From: Halodesulfovibrio aestuarii
GTDB lineage: Bacteria > Desulfobacterota > Desulfovibrionia > Desulfovibrionales > Desulfovibrionaceae
Length of the DNA stretch: 64,000 bases
Reading direction: 5' to 3' (one strand)
NCBI RefSeq assembly: GCF_050571805.1
Contig: NZ_CP192219.1
Under the pieces are notes generated by a model, which saw nothing but the letters and a program-made list of their open reading frames with translations, was not told the DNA's origin and searched no databases. Each line of letters starts with the position of its first letter. Within the stretch, counting starts at the first letter, position 1. Positions 42,421-50,475 of the stretch are shown in pieces. The translations under genes and the position numbers were made by a program.

Positions 42421-43194
42421 TTATTTACTCATTTCAATGCCACGATCGTAAGCTTTAAAAATAGAGTCGATAATATTTCCGCGTACGGCAGTTCGGTCCA
42501 TGTGGTTTACAGCAGCAATGGTGACACCAGCAGGTGAGCAAACCATTTCGCGAAGTACTGAAATATGATGATCGGACTCGTTCGCAAGCTTTGTAGTGCC
42601 CTTGAAGAGATTGATAGCCATTTCGGTAGCTTCGTTTCGATGAAAACCAACGCTGACGGCAGCTTCTGTTACGGCTTCAATAAAGTAAAGCACGTATGCA
42701 GGGCCACAACCGGCAATAGCGGTGAATGCATTGAATTTAGATTCAGGCAGCACCATAACCTGACCGAGTTGCTCGAACATGGTGTGAACGGCTGTCTGTT
42801 GCTTCTCTGTAAGAGACGGGTCTTCAAAACAGAAAGCAAAAATGCCTTCGCCTACCATTGCCGGAGTATTCGGCATACAGCGAATTACAGGGCATTTACC
42901 GCCGCTGCATTTTTTAAGTGTCTCCATAGAAACACCTGCTGCAATAGAAATGATGACCTTATCCCCAGTGAGTGCGGGCTGGATATCTTCGAGCACCGTT
43001 TCGACATAGTCTGGCTTGACCGCGAGCAGGATGAAATCAGCCTGCTGGGCAAGTTCGATATTAGAGTCGCACGCTGTGCACGGAACATTACCACTTGGAT
43101 CGTAGCCGATAAGGGAAATGTTCTTTTGGGGCTCAAGACCGCCTAAGATAGCGGACCCCATGTTACCGCAGCCGATACAGCCGAACGTATTCAT
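42421..43194 (-). CDS. proC: Pyrroline-5-carboxylate reductase
   Basis: A 257-residue NAD(P)-dependent enzyme making proline from pyrroline-5-carboxylate. GCIGCGNMGSAILGGL is the Rossmann loop, CMPNTPAMVGEG and AFTAIAGCGPAYVLYFIEA are family signatures, and SPAGVTIAAV lies near the C-terminus. The start at 43194 lies one base after the ndk stop (TAACATG), so translation is coupled to ndk. A far longer in-frame reading through ndk is an artefact. Confidence 0.96.
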   Translation of the reverse strand: MNTFGCIGCGNMGSAILGGLEPQKNISLIGYDPSGNVPCTACDSNIELAQQADFILLAVKPDYVETVLEDIQPALTGDKVIISIAAGVSMETLKKCSGGKCPVIRCMPNTPAMVGEGIFAFCFEDPSLTEKQQTAVHTMFEQLGQVMVLPESKFNAFTAIAGCGPAYVLYFIEAVTEAAVSVGFHRNEATEMAINLFKGTTKLANESDHHISVLREMVCSPAGVTIAAVNHMDRTAVRGNIIDSIFKAYDRGIEMSK

Positions 43195-43195
43195 G

Positions 43196-43615
43196 TTAGC
43201 CAGTGATCTCCAGATTGTTAAAGAAGTAGTGAATTTCGTACTCGGCAGTTTCAGGTGCATCGGAGCCATGAACAGAGTTGGCTTCAATGTTTTCTGCAAA
43301 CTCTTTACGGATAGTACCTTCTGCTGCATCTGCAGGGTTGGTAGCACCCATGATAGCACGGTAGTTTTCAATTGCATTCTCGCCTTCAAGAACAGAGCAG
43401 ACCACAGGGCCTGAAGTCATGAAGTCAACAAGGCTTTGAAAGAAAGGACGTTCTTTATGAACGTAGTAGAATCCTTCAGCCTGTTCTTTCGTCATGCGAA
43501 TTTTTTTCATGGCAACTACATTAAGGCCAGCATCCTGAATGTGTGCAAGGATTTTGCCCTCGAGGTTGCGTGCAGTTGCATCTGGTTTAATGATGGAAAA
43601 AGTTCTCTGAATCAT
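43196..43615 (-). CDS. ndk: Nucleoside diphosphate kinase
   Basis: A 139-residue phosphotransferase. RTFSIIKPDATARN is the N-terminal signature and NSVHGSD carries the phosphorylated histidine. ATG 43615 follows GGAGGA by 9 bases; the longer reading is not supported. First gene of the ndk-proC pair. Confidence 0.97.
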   Translation of the reverse strand: MIQRTFSIIKPDATARNLEGKILAHIQDAGLNVVAMKKIRMTKEQAEGFYYVHKERPFFQSLVDFMTSGPVVCSVLEGENAIENYRAIMGATNPADAAEGTIRKEFAENIEANSVHGSDAPETAEYEIHYFFNNLEITG

Positions 43616-43706
43616 TGCCAATGATCCTCCAAATAGAAAGGTAATTGAAGGATACAACTGTCGAGATGTATATATGTGGTATCCGACTTTCGTTGTATCT
43701 AGCCCG

Positions 43707-44900
43707 CTAGAAGTTCAGAAGCTCCGACAATTTGACAACCGCAACGCGTGGATTGCGCTGCTTTTCCCACTCTTGCAGCGCTAACAACGTGGTAGGATGC
43801 GGGTGTCCGATTGCAATGGCAGTACCTTTAGCCAATGCAATTCGTTCAGCTTTTTTAAGCTGGTGTAGAGTGCTTTGAACCTCTTTTACATTGTCGATGA
43901 AAACATTTCTCCTGAAGGCAATTAGCCCTTGCCTTTTCGCCTCATTGAAAAACACTGATTTTGCATGAGTCATACTGTCCAGAACAAAGAACCCACGTTT
44001 CTTTGCTTCCAGCGCAACCTCTCGTACCGCTTCACGGTTCTGTGTGAACTTAGATCCCATATGGTTGTTTAGCCCAACAGCCCCGGGAACAAGTTTGAAG
44101 TTGGCACGAACAGTAGCTCGAATGTCTTCAGGTGTCATATCAACATAAACGGCGCCAGGTCCCGGTTGAGCATCAGCAGACATTGGCTCCATTGGCTGAT
44201 GAATGATGATCTCCCGGGAGAAAGCACTAGCTATATCTGCAATCTCTTTTGCATATGACGAACGGGGCCATATTGCGAAGGTGACAGGATAGCTTAAGCC
44301 TGCAAGCGAATGTGCTGCCGAAATACTTTCACCAAGGTCGTCTATCACAATAGTGAGATGACCGCCAATATCCAATGTTGCAGGATTTTTGTCGAAATCC
44401 GTTGCGTCAGTGATTTTGTTAAATTTAAGTAGATGGGTTTCCACATCGTTGAATGTCACGCGGTACATGTTAGTGGAAAGTTTTGTCAGAGTTGCTTTGT
44501 TTGCCCACTGTACCAACGCTGTTGCGATTGGTGTAATGAGCTCGTCAGCAGTATATTGCGAATTAATACGCAGTTGCTGGAAGTGAAATGTTTCATCGCC
44601 GAATCGTTGTTGCTCGATAGCAACAAGCTCAATACCGGAAGCAGATACATTTGCGTCTTGCAATGCCCGTAATATGGCGTAGTCAATGCGTTTAACACCT
44701 TCTTCCATGGGTGCATCAAGCCGTTCTTCATAAGGAAGTGACGCAAAGTTCACCGGCGCGCGCATTTCGGCCACAGGATCTGTTGTTGTCTTGGAGTTGC
44801 TGGAGAGTGCGTAGAAAAGAGCGACCAGCGTGAGACAGCAGATAACAGCAAGAGTATAATAAGGCCAGCGCGGCGGCTGGTTTTGTCGCGAATCAGACAT
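43707..44900 (-). CDS. Divergent polysaccharide deacetylase (YibQ-like)
   Basis: A 397-residue protein anchored by one N-terminal helix (about residues 14-34). A periplasmic linker with low similarity follows. The C-terminal domain from about residue 180 matches the divergent polysaccharide deacetylase family (DUF610/YibQ): LTIVIDDLGES, ATFAIWP-like VTFAIWPRSS, LNNHMGSKFT and IAIGHPHPTTL. It completes the conserved envC-ctpA-yibQ order seen in many proteobacteria, implying a cell-wall role. A terminator between ctpA and this gene suggests partial uncoupling. Confidence 0.88.
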   Translation of the reverse strand: MSDSRQNQPPRWPYYTLAVICCLTLVALFYALSSNSKTTTDPVAEMRAPVNFASLPYEERLDAPMEEGVKRIDYAILRALQDANVSASGIELVAIEQQRFGDETFHFQQLRINSQYTADELITPIATALVQWANKATLTKLSTNMYRVTFNDVETHLLKFNKITDATDFDKNPATLDIGGHLTIVIDDLGESISAAHSLAGLSYPVTFAIWPRSSYAKEIADIASAFSREIIIHQPMEPMSADAQPGPGAVYVDMTPEDIRATVRANFKLVPGAVGLNNHMGSKFTQNREAVREVALEAKKRGFFVLDSMTHAKSVFFNEAKRQGLIAFRRNVFIDNVKEVQSTLHQLKKAERIALAKGTAIAIGHPHPTTLLALQEWEKQRNPRVAVVKLSELLNF

Positions 44901-44970
44901 CAGAGCTCCCTAAAGGAAAATTCAACTATCCAGAACTCCATACATCAGAGTTGGCTGATTTAAAAGGCGC

Positions 44971-45007
44971 AAAAAAGGGGAGAGCACAATTTGTGCTCTC
45001 CCCTTTT
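44971..45007 (-). terminator. Terminator between ctpA and the yibQ-like gene
   Basis: AAAGGGGAGAGCACA with its complement and a short loop; the A run on the left gives the minus-strand T run. It lies 20 bases past the ctpA stop. Confidence 0.88.
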
Positions 45008-45027
45008 GGACCCGCTTAGTTAGCGTA

Positions 45028-46317
45028 TTATTGTAAGCTTTGGATGCGTGGAAGTGTTTTTACAAGACCCGTGGCGAGTCTGAGCTGGTTGTCTTTTGCA
45101 AGACGTTCACGCACAGCTTTGTTTTGTTTAAAGTTGGATTTTTTCTTAGCGGCATCAACTTTTTCAAGGTGACCTTCAAGATCCTGCTCACGTGGTGCGT
45201 GAAGGAACTTCGCTGTAGAATTTTCTTTTTCCGCAGGGAGTTCAAATGGTACTACAAGGTCAGGTTCAATTCCTTTTGCCTGAATCGAAGTGCCATTTGG
45301 AGTGAAGTAACGTGCTATGGTTAGCTTAATAGCACTGCCATCGTTCAGCGGGATAATGTTTTGCACAGACCCCTTGCCGAAGCTTGGTTCACCAATAATG
45401 AGAGCACGTTTATGGTCGCGTAAGGCTCCCGCAACAATTTCGGAAGCAGAAGCAGAACCGGCGTTAATAAGGACTACCATTGGCGCTGTAATGTCTCCTG
45501 CCTGCTTGGCAGCATCAAAGTTGCGTGAGTCGTTTCCTTTGCCTTTGATAGAGACTACGGTACCACCCTGAAGGAAGAGGTCTGCAACCTTAATAGACTG
45601 GTCAAGCAGCCCACCTGGGTTATTGCGTAAATCGAGCACTACGCCTTTAATTTTGTGTTTCTTTTTGTATGCAGCAAGTTTTTCTTGAAGCTCATCTGTT
45701 GTATTTTCAGAGAAACGACTGAGACGAATCCATACGATTCCGTCATCAAGTTCACGTACTTTTGCACTTACGAGCGGTATGGAGTCACGAACAATTTCAA
45801 CTTCACGCGGAGCTTTTGCTTTCTTTGAAAGAATGGTCAGCTTAACTTTGCTACCTTTTTCGCCTTTGATGCGTGCAACAGACTCGCGCAAGCCTAAGTC
45901 CTGTGTGAGTTTTCCATCTACTTCAAGAATTAGATCACCGGCTGCTAAGCCAGCTTTATCCGCAGGAGTATCTTCAATAGGTGTTACTACTCTGAGTACA
46001 CCTGATTCGTCTTGGGTTATTTCTACGCCGATGCCGAAGAATTCACCAGTGGTGGATTCCTGCATGCTTTTGTACTCTTCCTGATCCATAAACGTGGAGT
46101 GCGGATCAAGAGATTGTAACATGCCATTGATGGCACCGTTAATAAGGTCTGTTCTTGGAACGTCCTGTACATAGTAACGTTCAACAAGATCCAGAATTTG
46201 GCTAAATCGCTTGAGAGACTCAAACTTGCTTTGCGCATCTGTAGCCATGCCGGGAATAGAAGAAAAAGCAAGTAAAGCTGTAGTCATGATGGCGACTAAC
46301 CACATAGTTAAGCGCAT
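45028..46317 (-). CDS. ctpA: C-terminal processing peptidase (S41 family)
   Basis: A 429-residue exported serine protease. A signal segment covers residues 1-25 (LVAIMTTALLAFSSIPGMA). A PDZ domain (about 95-165: GIGVEITQDESGVLRVV, PADKAGLAAGDLILEVDG) precedes the S41 core. The catalytic Ser lies in GSASASEIVAGAL and the Lys in PSFGKGSVQ. Such enzymes trim periplasmic proteins including murein hydrolase regulators. ATG 46317 follows GGAGGA. It is downstream of the envC-like gene. Confidence 0.95.
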   Translation of the reverse strand: MRLTMWLVAIMTTALLAFSSIPGMATDAQSKFESLKRFSQILDLVERYYVQDVPRTDLINGAINGMLQSLDPHSTFMDQEEYKSMQESTTGEFFGIGVEITQDESGVLRVVTPIEDTPADKAGLAAGDLILEVDGKLTQDLGLRESVARIKGEKGSKVKLTILSKKAKAPREVEIVRDSIPLVSAKVRELDDGIVWIRLSRFSENTTDELQEKLAAYKKKHKIKGVVLDLRNNPGGLLDQSIKVADLFLQGGTVVSIKGKGNDSRNFDAAKQAGDITAPMVVLINAGSASASEIVAGALRDHKRALIIGEPSFGKGSVQNIIPLNDGSAIKLTIARYFTPNGTSIQAKGIEPDLVVPFELPAEKENSTAKFLHAPREQDLEGHLEKVDAAKKKSNFKQNKAVRERLAKDNQLRLATGLVKTLPRIQSLQ

Positions 46318-46622
46318 TATCAAAGATCCTCCAAGTTCAAATTGATGACAAGACATCACCTAGCTGTGTTGTTGCGAAAAAACCATGCTCTTACATATTG
46401 ACTAGTATGTATCATTTGGATTTTTTCTTGTTCCGTTTCATTCTCATCATCCGTAAAGCTCAAAAAAAGTTGCTAACGGTTGAAGGTTGCCTGCACGATT
46501 TTGTCTCAATTTGAACGCGTGTTGTATTCAAAAATATTAAGTCCAAACTCGCAGTTATGGGACACTGATCTTGCGGTAGCAAGGTAGTGCTTACCGGCTA
46601 GTGGCAAAACATATATCTGTAA
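46318..46622. other. Intergenic region between envC-like gene and ctpA
   Basis: About 300 bases with no gene. It is AT-rich with no strong hairpin, so the two genes may be expressed separately. Confidence 0.4.
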
Positions 46623-47747
46623 TTAATCCAATGCGGAAAGCCAGCTCTCTGGATTAATTGCTTTTTGATGAAAGCGCAATTCGAAATACATTCCCGTTCC
46701 CTCTACATCGGGGTAGAAGCCGGCATTACCAATCGTCTGTTTTTGTTTAACAATATCGCCAACCTTTAGTTTGCTGTCGGCGAGGAATGCATACAATGAA
46801 TAATATTCTTCACCGTGTACTACTATTACAACGCGTCCGAAACCTCGTAGGACATCATTATGTACAACTTTACCGCTGGAAACGGCCTGAATAATGCTGC
46901 CTTTCTGTAGCGCAAGCCCAATGCCACGAACTGGAGGCTTTGCGTCAGGCTTGAATCGCTTGGCGATAACACCGTGTGCGGGCCACGGGAGGACGCCTTT
47001 GAGCAGTGGAAAGTTTGCACCTGCCTTGCTCTTTTCCTCAAGTTTATAGTTCAGCGTCTCAATAATTGAGAGAATGCTTCGCAGTGAGGATTCTGCTGAG
47101 GCTTTTTGGGCGCTGACCTTTTTTAATTGTTTATGGTGGCGGAGCTTCTGCTGTAGTAACTCGTCTTTCTTTCTGTTTATCTCTGCAAGCTTTTGCTTTG
47201 CTTTATCAGAAAGAGATGACTGTTTGACGGCAAGTAACTTTAATTTTGCTTCTTGCTCCATAAGTGTGCGTTGCTTTGCCTCAACCGTAGTATAGAGTGT
47301 AGAGGCCCATGTGTAGCGCCTATCTAACTCTCCCCAATTTTCAGGTGTGTTACTGGCAAGTACCCGACTATTAATGTACAACGGCCATAACTTTTTAACC
47401 AATGATATCAATTCGTTTTGTAGAACTTTATTTTGGGAATTCAATTCGTCGTATTCAGAGGTTAATGCTTTGTGCTTTGCACTGAGTTCTAAGTAGTTCT
47501 TTTCTTGTATTTTAATTGCGTCGGTGAGCTTTGCAATTTTTGTTTCTTCCTGACTTACTGCGCGTTGTAGCCGTTGTGCTTTACGCGTCAGGGTGGTGAG
47601 TTTTTTCTTTTTACTCTGAGCTTGTTCTTTTTCTTGTTTCAGTTTTTTGGCGAGAGTTGCAGCATTTTCAGCAAAAGCAGAAACACATGTTGATGAAATG
47701 GACAACATGATAAGAATAAGTGGGAGATACAGGAAACTTTTTTTCAT
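46623..47747 (-). CDS. envC: EnvC-like murein hydrolase activator (degenerate LytM)
   Basis: A 374-residue exported protein. Signal peptide residues 1-25 (LYLPLILIMLSISSTCVSAFA). Residues 28-240 are heptad-rich coiled coil. The C-terminal M23/LytM domain (about 250-374) starts LPWPAHGVIAKRF. The zinc ligands are missing: PVRGIGL replaces HxGxD and YFELRFHQKAINP is the EnvC-type ending. It is therefore an activator of amidases, not an active peptidase. Three small hairpins lie in its leader (47753-47791), the first enclosing the GAAGG ribosome site. Confidence 0.9.
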   Translation of the reverse strand: MKKSFLYLPLILIMLSISSTCVSAFAENAATLAKKLKQEKEQAQSKKKKLTTLTRKAQRLQRAVSQEETKIAKLTDAIKIQEKNYLELSAKHKALTSEYDELNSQNKVLQNELISLVKKLWPLYINSRVLASNTPENWGELDRRYTWASTLYTTVEAKQRTLMEQEAKLKLLAVKQSSLSDKAKQKLAEINRKKDELLQQKLRHHKQLKKVSAQKASAESSLRSILSIIETLNYKLEEKSKAGANFPLLKGVLPWPAHGVIAKRFKPDAKPPVRGIGLALQKGSIIQAVSSGKVVHNDVLRGFGRVVIVVHGEEYYSLYAFLADSKLKVGDIVKQKQTIGNAGFYPDVEGTGMYFELRFHQKAINPESWLSALD

Positions 47748-47752
47748 TTGGT

Positions 47753-47791
47753 GCCTTCGGCGAGGGGGCTTTGCCCTCTACCCGCAAGGGT
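47753..47791. repeat. REP-like hairpin cluster in the envC leader
   Basis: Three adjacent palindromes: GCC/GGC (47753-47761), GAGGGGGC/GCCCTC (47762-47778) and ACCC-GCAA-GGGT (47780-47791). The string CTTTGCCCTCTACCCGCAAGGG is like the GC-rich palindromic repeats common near genes in Desulfovibrio-type genomes; I give this from memory. Confidence 0.5.
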
Positions 47792-48241
47792 GTGTCTCTT
47801 GGTCACGGATAAAGGTGATATAGCTAACGCAAGATGAATTTTTTTTATCCATATACCATTGAATTGAGTTTCATGGTGTTATTTAGTCTGTAATTCTAAA
47901 GCACTGCGTATGCCTTTCTTTGACGAATGCTGCACTGTAGAACCATTGAGAGTGTTCATTTCATCCAATACGGTTAGCTTAGTAAGTGGAATGATATATA
48001 ATACCTCGGAAAGATTTAATTCCTGAGTGTTGCTAACTTTATATGATGGTGAATTTCATAGTAACATTGGTCTATGTAGCGATATATTCGATCATACGGA
48101 ACAATACCCGATGCGGTATAACGATCGCGTAGTTGTTTTTGTCTGTTTTTTCGTATCTGTTTTTGTAGAAGAAAGCAAAACAACAGTTAGCTGTGCGAAT
48201 AACATAACTTGGAGATGTTCTTTATTTATGGGGCACATTTT
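47792..48241. other. Intergenic region between envC and the HhH glycosylase
   Basis: About 450 AT-rich bases. A frame on the + strand (48027-48380) overlaps the HhH gene, starts at a weak codon without a ribosome site, and looks spurious. No other feature. Confidence 0.4.
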
Positions 48242-48919
48242 TTACTCTAAAAAAATACGCAAAGGGCATGTCTCGCAGTGCGTCTTTTTTTTGAGGCACC
48301 ATTTTTTAGCCACATGGACGATAAAGGCATGGTATTCGTTAAATAGTTGTGTATCGTGCGGTAGCACATCCATAAAATAATCACGAAGATCCTCGTAGTA
48401 AATATCTTCTTCAATTAAACTGTGACGATGAAAAATGCGTCTTGTATAGGCATCAACAACAAAGGAAGGGCGTTCAAATGCATAGAGTAAAATGGAGTCT
48501 GCTGTTTCCTGTCCGATGCCGTTAACCGCAAGTAGTTCTGCTCGCAATTCGTCAATAGATAGGTGGTCTAGTGCGGAGAATGAACAGCTTGCTGTGTCGT
48601 TGAACCAGCGAAGCAAATTCTGTAGTCGCTTTGCCTTTACATTATAATAACCCGCTGGGCGAATATGGCCTGCAAGCTCATCCTGCGAAAGTCCCAGCAT
48701 GACTTGTGGAGTGAGTAGATTATGTTGTTTTAGGTTTTGAATGGCTTTTTCGACATTTTTCCAGTTCGTATTCTGTGTAAGAACTGCGCCAACCATTACT
48801 TCAAAGGCACTGTCGGCAGGCCACCAATTACTGCTACCAAAGGTGTTTTTCATAGCAGTAAATATATCCATAAGTAGTTTCTCACGATTCATAATGTTGC
48901 GAACTGTACGCTTATCCAT
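48242..48919 (-). CDS. HhH-GPD DNA glycosylase, endonuclease III-related (MagIII-like)
   Basis: A 225-residue base-excision glycosylase. VLTQNTNWKNVEKAI is the signature of the HP0602/MagIII-type branch. The hairpin is VNGIGQETADSILLYA, with Gln/Glu where Nth has the catalytic Lys, so it is probably a monofunctional glycosylase (alkylated purines). The catalytic Asp is in FVVDAYTRR. The C-terminal cluster motif reads CLKKKTHCETC and stops, so the fourth cysteine of the [4Fe-4S] site is absent. Start at ATG 48919 is likely but has no clear ribosome site. Confidence 0.85.
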   Translation of the reverse strand: MDKRTVRNIMNREKLLMDIFTAMKNTFGSSNWWPADSAFEVMVGAVLTQNTNWKNVEKAIQNLKQHNLLTPQVMLGLSQDELAGHIRPAGYYNVKAKRLQNLLRWFNDTASCSFSALDHLSIDELRAELLAVNGIGQETADSILLYAFERPSFVVDAYTRRIFHRHSLIEEDIYYEDLRDYFMDVLPHDTQLFNEYHAFIVHVAKKWCLKKKTHCETCPLRIFLE

Positions 48920-49366
48920 ACTTACTGGCAAGATTCCACTGCTTCATTGTGTTCTTTGTACAAGGCCGGAGCAATATATTTTGACGTTGAATTAACGTAA
49001 CGGGCAGGTATTAATGCTTGGTAAAAATGGTTTGAGGAATCAAAGAATATATTAGGATTTTGATAGAAGCAAAAATAGTGAATTTGTAGTCATTATTGTC
49101 ACTTGTTATAGGTGAAAAGAGAAATGACGAAGCAGGTTTTATAGTGATTACGTGATTGTTTAATAGTTTATAATGTAATAAAGTGATGTATGCACACTTG
49201 TTGCGTTATATGTATAAGTAATAAAGATAGAATATGGGTTGAATATTTTTAATGTTGGAGGAACGAACAACATGAGGTGTTCATGTTGGTAGTAACTTAT
49301 GTTTTAATTATGCAACAAGATGAGGAACAAGCTATTTTTGATGTTGTTTCATGATGATATTGGATG

Positions 49367-49395
49367 TTGACACGGTGGTGCTGCATGTTTAATAT
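49367..49395 (+). promoter_or_regulatory. Strong sigma-70-type promoter
   Basis: TTGACA at 49367-49372 and TAATAT at 49390-49395 with a 17-base spacer. Predicted start near 49400-49403, exactly at the foot of a hairpin. Confidence 0.65.
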
Positions 49396-49399
49396 AACT

Positions 49400-49558
49400 C
49401 TCAATGTTTCTGCTAGTGCTGAAACATTGAGATGAATTTTTTCGCTGAGGTATATCATTACGCCTATTGGTATTTCAGCGTATAATTCTTCCCTACACTT
49501 TATATGCACCCCATATAACTGAAGAGCGTCCTGTTTTTTGCAGGGCGCTCTTTTGCTT
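49400..49558 (+). ncRNA. Candidate structured small RNA, about 155 nt
   Basis: A promoter precedes and a terminator ends this segment, and no frame in it looks coding. Four hairpins are seen in order: CTCAATGTTTC/GAAACATTGAG (49400-49431, perfect 11 bp, 10-base loop), CGCTGA/TCAGCG (49443-49480), TTATATG/CATATAA (49500-49518) and the terminator AAGAGCG-CCTG/CAGG-CGCTCTT (49522-49552). I do not match it to a known family. It is not followed by a same-strand gene until 50476. Confidence 0.55.
49522..49558 (+). terminator. Terminator of the small-RNA candidate
   Basis: AAGAGCG(T)CCTG/CAGG(G)CGCTCTT stem with a T-rich loop, followed by TTTTGCTTTT. Confidence 0.8.
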
Positions 49559-49728
49559 TTGATGTATGCTGGTGCTTTTCTAGAAAAGACTGAATGGTAT
49601 TGTTATGTGACAATATATTAATAGTTCTTGTATTGTAGCTTTGTTGATGTTGATTTTTAAAAAATTAATATGTTGAAAACAGCAAAGTCAATTAATTACT
49701 TATTTTTTTGTAGAATAGTATAGTGATG

Positions 49729-50234
49729 TTACTGTAATACAATTCGAATTTCAGTTAGTAGCTCTTCAGCAGGAGTCTCGTCGATATTGTTTAGATAAAT
49801 TTGAAGAGATGGTGCATCTTGCAGTTCTTCACCTGATTGAGGGAGCCATTCTCCAAACAGGACGGAATATGTGATGTATAGTGTTTCATAGGGGCCTCTA
49901 TGAGTAACTGATGCATAGCGCCCTTCTGGAATCACTCGTTTGTCAATACCATCCATAATTCTGAAAGATTCCGGTATGACCATGCATCGTAGCGGCATTT
50001 TTCCAGCAGATTGTGCTTAGCATTCATGAGGGTTTCTCCTGATAAAAATTCATGTTCCGGTGACCACTTTCTATAATACTTAGGAGTGTAGTCACACCAA
50101 CGTTTGAACGCACGGGTAAACGCTTCTTGTGAGCCATATCCTGCCTTCAGGGCTATATCGATAAGCTGTCTGTTGCTATAAAACAACGCATTGGCAGCGC
50201 GTTGTAATTCTAAACGTCGCTGATACTCCGCTAC
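49729..50234 (-). pseudogene. Remnant of an AraC-family regulator with GyrI-like domain
   Basis: Two overlapping frames together resemble a Rob/SoxS-type AraC protein fused to a GyrI-like ligand domain. The first (to 49932) has AEYQRRLELQRAANAL and DIALKAGYGSQEAFTRAFKRW, the second HTH. A TAA at 50237-50235 ends the open frame, and the first HTH is missing. The second frame (49998-49729) has IPEGRYASVTHRGPYETLY and a GyrI-like C-terminus (EWLPQSGEELQDAP). The frames are out of register and the middle of the GyrI domain is gone. The gene is therefore decayed by 5' truncation, internal deletion and frameshift. Confidence 0.75.
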
Positions 50235-50350
50235 TTAACGTGATTATATTTCATGCAACATCAAAATATTACTATCAAAGCTCTTGCTGTGATGAATAAC
50301 TTGATCAAGTGACCCCAAAGTGGCTAACGTCATATGCGGTGGAAATAACA

Positions 50351-50371
50351 TGTCTACGTGAACAGTAGACA
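50351..50371 (+). promoter_or_regulatory. Hairpin in the ModF-like leader
   Basis: TGTCTAC/GTAGACA perfect 7-bp stem with a 7-base loop, 105 bases before the ABC ATPase gene. Confidence 0.6.
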
Positions 50372-50458
50372 CACCGGGGTGGGATTTGAATCTTGTTCCG
50401 ATGGCTGACTTTCAGGAGTAGGCGGGCACGTTCCTCGACTGCACCTGTTCCCCGATCA
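50372..50458 (+). promoter_or_regulatory. Structured leader, possible Moco-type riboswitch
   Basis: GC-rich for its surroundings and without coding potential. CGGGG at 50375-50379 pairs with CCCCG at 50450-50454 and encloses smaller stems such as GGGA/TTCC and AGGA/TCCT. It directly precedes a ModF-like ATPase gene. Molybdenum cofactor (Moco) RNA motifs occur upstream of Mo/W transport and Moco genes, so that class is the best guess. A tRNA was tested and rejected because the T-stem does not form. Confidence 0.4.
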
Positions 50459-50475
50459 ACTCTCCGAACGGAAAA

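Larger units (their letters stand above)
48920..49728. other. Long non-coding stretch with a small-RNA candidate
   Basis: About 800 AT-rich bases with no protein gene of normal size. It holds two overlapping mini-frames (49272-49354) and the promoter-hairpins-terminator unit at 49367-49558. The rest shows nothing recognisable. Confidence 0.5.

Noticed and set aside
48027..48380. 117-codon + strand frame
   Set aside because: It overlaps the HhH glycosylase gene, starts at TTG without a ribosome site, and has random composition.
49297..49509. 70-codon minus-strand frame
   Set aside because: It lies antisense to the hairpins of the small-RNA candidate, starts at a GTG with a poor site, and has no family features.
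50375..50454. tRNA-like segment on the minus strand with GATTCAAATCCCACC
   Set aside because: The acceptor-like 7-bp pairing exists but the T-stem (CAAGA against CCCAC) does not form, and no anticodon arm with U33 is found. A Leu, Ser or Sec tRNA is excluded.
50375..50454. Cobalamin riboswitch read on the minus strand (GGGGAACAGGTG...CCCGCC)
   Set aside because: The GGGAA-GGTG-CCCGC order is present but the P5 helix cannot pair and there is only a decayed gene downstream on that strand.
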